Positions 18,101 to 24,200 of a DNA stretch of 64,000 nucleotides are shown here, one piece after another (position 1 is the first letter of the stretch; each line of letters begins with the position of its first letter). Source of the stretch: Limnobacter humi (GTDB lineage: Bacteria; Pseudomonadota; Gammaproteobacteria; Burkholderiales; Burkholderiaceae_B). The DNA is taken from the NCBI RefSeq assembly GCF_024518835.1, contig NZ_JANIGO010000003.1, positions 372,001-436,000 of the forward strand, written 5' to 3'. The translations under genes and the position numbers were made by a program. The notes under the pieces are model-generated. The model searched no databases. It was given only the letters and a program-made list of their open reading frames with translations, and was not told the DNA's origin.

Positions 18101-18255
18101 GGCTCTAACAACTTCGGATCACACATTAACGTGCTTGCAACATCTGCGAGCCGATTGGGATTTGTCATCAACAATGCGCCCGCGTGCTTCACGAGATTGT
18201 CTAGTTTTTCACTCACTCTCTGAGCATCTGCTGTACTGGCCACTGAATTTGTCAT
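15193..18255 (-). CDS. Large orphan cytoplasmic protein, 1020 residues, no recognised domain
   Basis: I do not recognise this protein. It is long, hydrophilic and mostly helical in appearance, with no signal peptide and no membrane segment. Cysteines are clustered in ACEFNCPGLANYDRETC (about residues 180-210). A Pro/Asn/Arg-rich low-complexity stretch (about 790-840: ANVAVTRPVGANPPVVVDNR, then RNRVGSAGHPSRPRSM) seems to separate a large N-terminal region from a C-terminal ~190-residue region. The coding DNA is visibly richer in A and T than neighbours such as plsY or uvrA, which suggests acquisition. It follows the 254-residue orphan by 48 bases, so the two are probably one transcript. The AAAGG before the start is distant. 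A secreted effector or structural protein is possible but not shown. Confidence 0.7.
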   Translation of the reverse strand: MTNSVASTADAQRVSEKLDNLVKHAGALLMTNPNRLADVASTLMCDPKLLEPLRNSNDPETRCQLAASMARANPQLLTRLKQSLNADPPETGVEARNTQLTHFIESIVKEPLKTAPDRPWTDTQSSLMKEAVDNVLTSTGTSLSACLNPDRSLTALGERIALDCKLEFARMLVECNNRNFQKLGFNNACEFNCPGLANYDRETCRAYVKSVHDTLFINASNPPKTRLERLEDALLSKFKFAAPLDERNLRAWLGNKLASADVITPRGLAELFKNLNEAIWGRLNNHERSEPAIIPEKTEQLRKLINSYKKTNDSRFSEAEIRRVLPQLSLRFLRAELSTDAHLKHEFAFALMAKLMNPDELKGFSPEHLNGYTLKAPEVGLRLMAGLPVARALPANDTIPSAYRKREQPVQLPRFSASVLNMKNDFARQGRFRVYTNQAMQAMEALTIAEHTKPDWGIDKRARTIARALRDSAFVWDNTANDDQVKLKVNNSVDWSSPLRNDHKKFVDHVYRFATAPALNPDQQPQSKEQQEFNTQLTQASNDLFQAKFVQAGFSARKFDRATKANQGLYSKGLKINRPARRWLGAETASLQFHKNWSARIIRYIASWWSYGMPNSVSGRPSANAARLRMMEETSDALLARMIRKSAGDVLAANTAEVKTALENNLGFADGNKEWTYGELAEVGKLVFVAARDDVLTAKLTVDQLRFFDLHNATGTEKEKLSAGGLLSTQLIKFAHLSNNPRQPLPSVDEIKNFKKLLTFVVAHSAVKEPNLTHLADNPAPANVAVTRPVGANPPVVVDNRNRNRVGSAGHPSRPRSMATVARRTAQSEGTLLSDFFPAESRSGQKTRMYGEGGILLDEHAYKGIERYVLTRSTAGGEALSVGKLKICLDSILGHPELIGQSKNKYYKAAESSFLNKVCDILSDREKINNVVEPLASDLWFDNGSARQETENLSKLKVTREFFIRELAKLDSNHSRFTAAYAEHYVGMLSSRNQEDFDQKFEEVKAIYRQLNPKPVQNPA

Positions 18256-18303
18256 TCGTGTGTAAACCTTTCATCTTGGATTCGGTAGATTTTGTGCTGG
18301 ATC

Positions 18304-19068
18304 TCAAGCGGGGGTTTTTAATTTTTCTTCGATCTCACTGATCTTCATGCGGTGCTGCTCACATTGAGACTCCAATCTCAATATGTATTGGGGGGCTGCT
18401 TGCTTTTGCATGGGGTTGCCTGATTGACTAAGCGCATGCTGAGCAACCAACTCCCCGTAAAGCGCTGTATGCTTAGCTTTTAAGCGCTCCAGTTGCTGCT
18501 GAAGATCAGTTCTTTCGGGATTACTGTCACGAATGGTAGGCGTGGTATTGGCTGCTGTGGGCGAAGAATCGGTTTGTTGCGCCTCGCCGACCTTTTCCGG
18601 TTGTGCTTGTGAATTGGATGCTTTGAGACGGCGACTGATGCCCACGTTCATCTCATTGATTGCCTGCTTTATTTTTTCGATATTTGAATTGAGAGCCTGA
18701 ACATGGTCATGATCTAAATTGTTAAAATCGCGAATTTGCTCCAGGTTCCACACAACATCCCTCAAAACCTCAGCGTCCATTGGCAATTCGTTCAGTTCGT
18801 TCAGTTCGTTCAGTTCGTTCAGTTCGTTCAGTTGATTACCTGTAACTGGCCTCAAGGCGTCGAGCTTAAGCTTACCCCCCTCCACCGTCATGCCCACCAG
18901 ATTGGCAACCGCCTCTTTGAAAGCAGGAAAAATCTCTTTGCTTGTGAAGTCGGCCCTACCGTTCTTACCAGCAACCGCACACTGCCTGCTCACTTCCGTA
19001 GTGTGAGGCTCAATCGTAAAGAACGCGCGGCGAAGAGGATCGACCGTGGGTGCGTGTTGTGCTGGCAT
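18304..19068 (-). CDS. Orphan coiled-coil protein with NEL tripeptide repeats
   Basis: A 254-residue protein without a domain I recognise. The start at 19068 has GGAGG six bases upstream. The N-terminal half is soluble-looking (DPLRRAFFTIEPHTTEV). Around residues 80-95 five tandem copies of Asn-Glu-Leu come from a perfect 9-base DNA repeat. The C-terminal third is strongly helical (DLQQQLERLKAKHTALYGEL and ESQCEQHRMKISEIEEKLK), a likely coiled coil. No signal peptide or membrane segment. It precedes the 1020-residue orphan by 48 bases, in the same AT-richer stretch, so they likely work together. Function unknown. Confidence 0.65.
   Translation of the reverse strand: MPAQHAPTVDPLRRAFFTIEPHTTEVSRQCAVAGKNGRADFTSKEIFPAFKEAVANLVGMTVEGGKLKLDALRPVTGNQLNELNELNELNELNELPMDAEVLRDVVWNLEQIRDFNNLDHDHVQALNSNIEKIKQAINEMNVGISRRLKASNSQAQPEKVGEAQQTDSSPTAANTTPTIRDSNPERTDLQQQLERLKAKHTALYGELVAQHALSQSGNPMQKQAAPQYILRLESQCEQHRMKISEIEEKLKTPA
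18787..18831 (-). repeat. Perfect 9-base tandem repeat, five copies
   Basis: The unit TTCGTTCAG (plus strand) is repeated exactly five times inside the coiled-coil orphan, coding Asn-Glu-Leu repeats on the minus strand. As the unit is a multiple of three, slippage would change protein length without breaking the frame. Confidence 0.95.
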
Positions 19069-19379
19069 GAGAACCTCCAATTCCATCGAGGGACTATGAA
19101 AAACCTTTCACTTGGGTGGCAAAACCACAATCATCGGTTCAATTTTTCTATAAGTGGTCGCCCTTCGTAACTTCTAAACGATTGATCAGGTAGAGGAAGG
19201 CGACGATATCAGAACAGCCTTTGGTGGGTACTTACTCAATGTGCACCGGCAACGCCCGGATTGCGTCTGCAGATCCAAGCCCTTGTTTGATCCACCTCCC
19301 AAGTATCAGGCAAATTCCGGAAGCAGCACCTACCCAAACCCCTGCATGCCCTGCGCTGCCCTAACCGGAGACCCTCCCT
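19069..19379. other. Intergenic region between divergent orphan clusters
   Basis: About 310 bases separate the minus-strand orphan pair from the plus-strand DUF2589-type cluster. It should hold promoters for both. I found no promoter match good enough to name and no RNA gene. An AAACGATTGATC word (about 19175) recurs near 27410, which may be chance. Confidence 0.4.
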
Positions 19380-19964
19380 ATGGCCATCGGACAAGAACTT
19401 TCATCTATTGACTTTCAAGCCATGATTGGCGGGCCGCTCAGCGCGGTCATCAAGGCACAGGCACAGTCTGCCCAAACCTCGGTTGACTTCATCAAAAGTG
19501 TGGGCTTCAATGCGGCCGACGCGCAAACCGACCCCGGCAAGCCAACCATGGTCTCGTTCAAATACGACAAACCGGTGGAAAGCAAAGACGCGCAGGGCAA
19601 CATCACGGTCACAGCGGTACCGTTCAAGCTGGAAGTACCCATTCTGACCATGCTGCCCATTCCATTTATTCGGGTGGAAGAGACCACCATCGACTTCAAC
19701 GCCAAAATCAATTCGGTGACCGAGTCGACCACCACCAATTCCTCAGACCTCAGCGCCTCACTGGCAGTCAAAGGGGGCTGGGGCCCTGTGTCGGCTGAAC
19801 TGAAATGCTCCTACAGTAACAAAAAGAGCAATACCAGCGGCGAAAAAACCGAACGCACCTACAGCCTTCAAATCCACGTGCGGGCCGTGCAGGACGAATT
19901 GCCGGCTGGTCTTGAAAAGCTGTTGTCGATTCTGGAAGACAACATCAAGGAAACCAAGGCTTAA
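19380..19964 (+). CDS. DUF2589-type protein, first gene of a three-gene cluster
   Basis: A 194-residue protein that I match to DUF2589 from its N-terminal pattern: IDFQAMIGGPLSAVIKAQAQ, then TSVDFIKSVGF. A beta-strand-rich region follows (FKLEVPILTMLPIPFIRVEE, then TTIDFNAKINSV). A serine/threonine-rich hinge leads to SYSNKKSNTSGEKTERTYSL and a C-terminal helix. No signal peptide or membrane segment. No function for the family is known to me. A GGAG lies before the ATG. Two further genes follow closely (37 and 9 bases), so this is probably one operon. The domain call is from recall, not a search. Confidence 0.65.
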   Translation: MAIGQELSSIDFQAMIGGPLSAVIKAQAQSAQTSVDFIKSVGFNAADAQTDPGKPTMVSFKYDKPVESKDAQGNITVTAVPFKLEVPILTMLPIPFIRVEETTIDFNAKINSVTESTTTNSSDLSASLAVKGGWGPVSAELKCSYSNKKSNTSGEKTERTYSLQIHVRAVQDELPAGLEKLLSILEDNIKETKA

Positions 19965-20001
19965 ATCTAACGCAATGTGACAGTAAGGGAACGGATCAAC
20001 C

Positions 20002-20679
20002 ATGAATGATTTGGGCGATATTTTGGGTTCACTCATGACGGGGTTGATTCGTGCCCGGCAGGCGGCCGACCTGCAAACGGCGGCGCTGGCCGAGTTGTAC
20101 AAAGACAACCCGCTATTGGAAGGTTTGTCTGTTCCCAGGGTGCGAATTCCCGAGGTGAGCATCGACCTGCCTTTGATCATTGAAAGCCACGAAGCCGGTG
20201 AGGAAGGCGAACTCAACGAACCGTCCAAGGTGGTCGATGCCACCAGCAATCGTCTGAAAAACACCTTGGCCAACACCAACATCAAACTGTCGACCAACTT
20301 TCAGAAAGCCTTTGCCGACACGGCCAAACTGCGGCTAACCGAAGCGCGGAAAAATAACGATACCGTGTCGAAAGAGCTGGTGTCGCGCACCGTGCAAGAC
20401 GCATTTGTGGAAACACTGAAAAAAACCAACACCGAGCTGTCGGCCCAGGACAAGCTGGCCATTGTGAAAGACATTCGCACCGAAGCAGGCCTGGCTGCAC
20501 TGGCCAAACCGAGCATTCCTCAACGTATTTTGACCAACATCCGAACAGCTGACATTAAGGACAAAGCCACCGGCAATAGCGTGGTGCGCTTGAAAATTAC
20601 CCTGACCGAGGAAGGTGTGGAATGGGTAACGCAAAGCAATGACGCAGGCGGTGTAAACCGCACCTTGACCCCGGAATAA
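20002..20679 (+). CDS. Second gene of the DUF2589-type cluster
   Basis: A 225-residue soluble protein without a domain I can name. The N-terminus (DILGSLMTGLIRARQAADLQ) and the following VPRVRIPEVSIDLPLIIES echo the helix-then-strand layout of the upstream DUF2589-type protein, so the two may be distant relatives. The middle is charged and helical (KAFADTAKLRLTEARKNNDT), and the C-terminus returns to strands (VVRLKITLTEEGVEWV). It starts 37 bases after the first gene with AAGGGA upstream. It ends nine bases before the third gene. Role unknown; co-transcription with its neighbours is likely. Confidence 0.65.
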   Translation: MNDLGDILGSLMTGLIRARQAADLQTAALAELYKDNPLLEGLSVPRVRIPEVSIDLPLIIESHEAGEEGELNEPSKVVDATSNRLKNTLANTNIKLSTNFQKAFADTAKLRLTEARKNNDTVSKELVSRTVQDAFVETLKKTNTELSAQDKLAIVKDIRTEAGLAALAKPSIPQRILTNIRTADIKDKATGNSVVRLKITLTEEGVEWVTQSNDAGGVNRTLTPE

Positions 20680-20688
20680 GTACACACC

Positions 20689-21249
20689 ATGCAGGCACTG
20701 GCCCGTGAGAAGTTGCTGACCGCCCTGCTGTCGCTGGGTGATGTGGTGAATACCTATCGAAAAGACAGCACTCGGTTTGTGGCGGCTTATTTTCAGTGGC
20801 TGGAGAATACCGACGAGAGCGTCGGCCCATTGCGCTTACCTGTCAGCGGATTAATTCAAAGCCAAAAAAGCCAATTGTTGGCGATTGAAGATGGCTTGAT
20901 GCCGCCGCATGTGCAAACCGAGGGCAACAGTGTTCGAAAACGCCAACGTGCAGCCACTGCCACATTGATCGATACCATGACATTGGCTCTGCAAGACAAA
21001 CTGCAAACCATTGACCGTAGCTTTGATGATGCGCAAGACAAGCTCGCCCAGTGCCTGGCCGTGCTGATGGGGCAGCAGGCGGATTTTTTGGTCAATATCA
21101 AGCCCGACAACACCGGTGTGGCGGCAACCTGGCTCGCGATGAACCAGATCAAAGAGCTGACACCCGTATTGAATTACCTGACTGCCAAATACCCCCGTGC
21201 AGACCGGGAGTATTGTCTGCACGAGGTACTGCTGAATGCGCTCAGTTAA
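20689..21249 (+). CDS. Third gene of the DUF2589-type cluster
   Basis: A 186-residue, predominantly helical soluble protein that I do not recognise. It opens with LAREKLLTALLSLGDVVNTY, has a central basic patch (SVRKRQRAATATLIDTM), then long amphipathic helices (LQTIDRSFDDAQDKLAQCLA). It ends with YPRADREYCLHEVLLNAL. No catalytic or binding motif is evident. It begins nine bases after the second gene and has a weak Shine-Dalgarno sequence, which suggests translational coupling. It converges with uvrA with 17 bases between the stops. Confidence 0.6.
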   Translation: MQALAREKLLTALLSLGDVVNTYRKDSTRFVAAYFQWLENTDESVGPLRLPVSGLIQSQKSQLLAIEDGLMPPHVQTEGNSVRKRQRAATATLIDTMTLALQDKLQTIDRSFDDAQDKLAQCLAVLMGQQADFLVNIKPDNTGVAATWLAMNQIKELTPVLNYLTAKYPRADREYCLHEVLLNALS

Positions 21250-21266
21250 CGCAAGCGTACTGGAAA

Positions 21267-24200
21267 CTACCTCCCACCCCGACTGGCATAAAAATCAGCC
21301 AGTGCTTTGGCCGTGTGCCCAGGCTTTTTCCCTTTGCCCATGCCCTTGCCAGCCGCAATCTGCTGGGGGCTACCCTGGGCTACCAAATCGCCACCACCCA
21401 CACCCGCTTCTGGCCCCATGTCGATCACCCAGTCGGCCTGGGCGATTAAATCCAGGTCATGCTCAATCACCACCACCGTGTGGCCGGCATCCACCAGGCG
21501 GTGCAGCACGGCAATCAGCTTTTCCACATCGTTCATGTGAAGGCCCACGGTGGGTTCATCCAGCACATAGAGGGTGTGGGGGTTCACCCGGTTGTCACGC
21601 ACCTTGGTGAGCTCGGTCACCAACTTGATGCGCTGGGCCTCGCCACCACTCAAGGTGGGGCTGGGCTGGCCCAGGGTGAGGTAACCCAAACCCACATCGG
21701 CCAACAATTGAAGCGGTTGGGCAATGCTGGGGTGTGCGGTAAAAAACGGTGCAGCTTCTTCCACGCTCATGTTGAGAATGTCAGCGGCGGTTTTATCACG
21801 CCAGGCCACCTGTAGGGTGTCGGGGTTGAAGCGTGCGCCCCGGCAAGCCTCACACAGCACCTTCACATCGGGCAGGAAATTCATCTCAATGGTTTGCATA
21901 CCCTGCCCTTCACACACCGGGCATCGCCCAGGGCCGGTGTTGAAGCTGAAACGGCTGGCTTCAAAGCCGCGCAGACGGGCTTCGGCGGTGTCGGCCATCA
22001 CATTTCGAATGCGGTTCCAAAAGCCAATGTAGGTGGCTGGGCAGCTTCGCGGTGTTTTGCCAATCGGGGTTTGGTCCACTTCCAGCACACGGGCCACGGC
22101 GGGCGCATTCTCAATGGTATCGCAAGCAAACCAGTTCGAATGAACTCCGCCGCGCTTGCTTTGGGTGGCCACGGCTTGCCGCATATTGGCCAGCAAAATG
22201 TCGCGGGCCAAGGTGGACTTGCCCGAGCCCGATACACCGGTAACAGCGACCAAACGGCCCAAGGGAATGTCCACATTCAAGCCTGCAATGTTATGCAGTG
22301 TGGCGTTGCGAATGCGCAGGTGCTGCGTGGCTTTGTCCACCGGGCGGCGCGGTTGCAGCAGATGTGGAATGGGTTGCTTCAGATAGCGGCCGGTGAGCGA
22401 GTTGGGGTCGTTGCGGACCTCGGCCACACTGCCTTGCGACATGATGGCCCCACCCAGTTTGCCGGCGCCTGGGCCAATGTCCACCAAACGGTCTGCACGC
22501 AGCATGGTGTCAATGTCGTGCTCCACCACCACCAGCGTATTGCCCTTGCTGCGCAATTCATCCAACGCATCCAGCAGGCGGTGGTTGTCGCGGGTGTGCA
22601 GGCCGATGGTGGGCTCATCCAGCACGTAACAGACACCGCGCAGGTTGGTACCCAACTGGCTGGCCAGGCGTATACGCTGGGCCTCACCTCCACTCAAGGT
22701 CGGTGCACTGCGGTTTAGGTGCAGGTAATCCAGCCCCACTTGTTTCAGGAACTTCAAGCGGCCGGCCATTTCAATGCGAATGTCTTTGGCGATGCTTTCT
22801 TCACGGGTGTCCAGCTTCAGGGCTTCCACCCATTGCAAGGCATCGGTCACGGTTTGGTCGGCCAACTGCGCAATGCTCTGGCCCTTGAACTTCACCGCCA
22901 AGGCTGTTGCATTCAAGCGTTGTCCATCACATTGGCCGCACACCATGCTGTCGCCCAAATAAGCGGCTTCATCGGCCTCGTCGTCTTGCTCACTGCGGTC
23001 TTGCTCAGCCAGCCAGCGGCCTTCCTCACCCGTGGTGTCAGCATCAAACCCGTCCACCTTTTCCCCCACACCAAAGCAGCTGGGGCACCAGCCATGCTTG
23101 CTGTTGTAGCTGAATAAACGCGGATCAAGTTCCGGGAAACTGCGAGCACAACTGGGGCAAGCGCGCTTGGTCGAGAAAAACTGAATGGATGGTACAAGCT
23201 CACGGCCTGAGCCCATTGACCCCACCATAGACTCCACCATCACGGTACCTTTGCCAAATTCCAACGCACGGGCCAACACCTCACGCAGGTTTTTTTCAGC
23301 TTTGGCATTCACGGTGAGCGTGCCCACCGGTACTTCAATGTGGTGTTCCTGATAGCGAGCCAATTTGGGCCAGGGGTTGGTGGGTACATATGCACCATCC
23401 ACCCGCAAGCGTTCATAGCCGCGGTCCACCGCCCATTTGGCGATTTCGTTGTAAATGCCTTTGCGGCCTTGTACCAACGGGGCCAACAAGGTGATTTCCT
23501 TGCCTTTGTACGCCTGCATGATTTGCGCCAGCATCGAGTCCATGCTTTGCGGGGCAATCGGCACCTCGCAACTGGGGCAGTGTTGAATGCCCAACTTGAC
23601 GAACAATAAGCGCAGGAAGTGGTACACCTCGGTGACGGTGGCCACTGTACTTTTACGACCACCCCGGCTGGTGCGCTGCTCAATGGCCACCGTGGGTGGA
23701 ATACCAAAAATGGCATCCACCTCGGGCTTGGCTGCAGGCTGCACAAATTGGCGGGCGTAGGCGTTCAGGCTTTCCAAATAGCGACGCTGGCCTTCTGAAA
23801 ACAGAATATCAAACGCCAGCGTTGATTTACCGCTGCCCGAGGGGCCTGTGATGACTGTCATCTGCTCCCTGGGAATGGTCAGACTGATGTTTTTCAAGTT
23901 GTGTTCGCGGGCATGCAGGATTTCAATACCGTCTGTATTCGCGCGGCGCATGGTGCTGACTGCATACATCGCCTCGGGCTCATGGGCTGAGCTCGAATTG
24001 TTGCCTGAATTGAGGTCAGCCGCCTTCAGCAAATTTCGCTGCTGTCGGTATTGCGCAATCGCGACACCAGTGTGGCTGTGGGTTTGTTTCGCCAATGTAT
24101 CCGGTGTACCTTGCGCAACCAGTTCACCACCAAACTCACCGGCCTCGGGCCCGAGGTCGATCAACCAGTCGGCTGCGCATATCACGTCCAGGTTGTGCTC

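Noticed and set aside
15193-19068. Type III effector or toxin function for the orphan pair
   Set aside because: No secretion signal, chaperone, secretion apparatus or catalytic motif is visible; naming them effectors would be guesswork.
13785-21266. A phage or integrative element around xerD and the orphan genes
   Set aside because: No phage structural, integrase-partner, mobilisation or repeat-boundary sequences were seen. XerD looks like the housekeeping copy.
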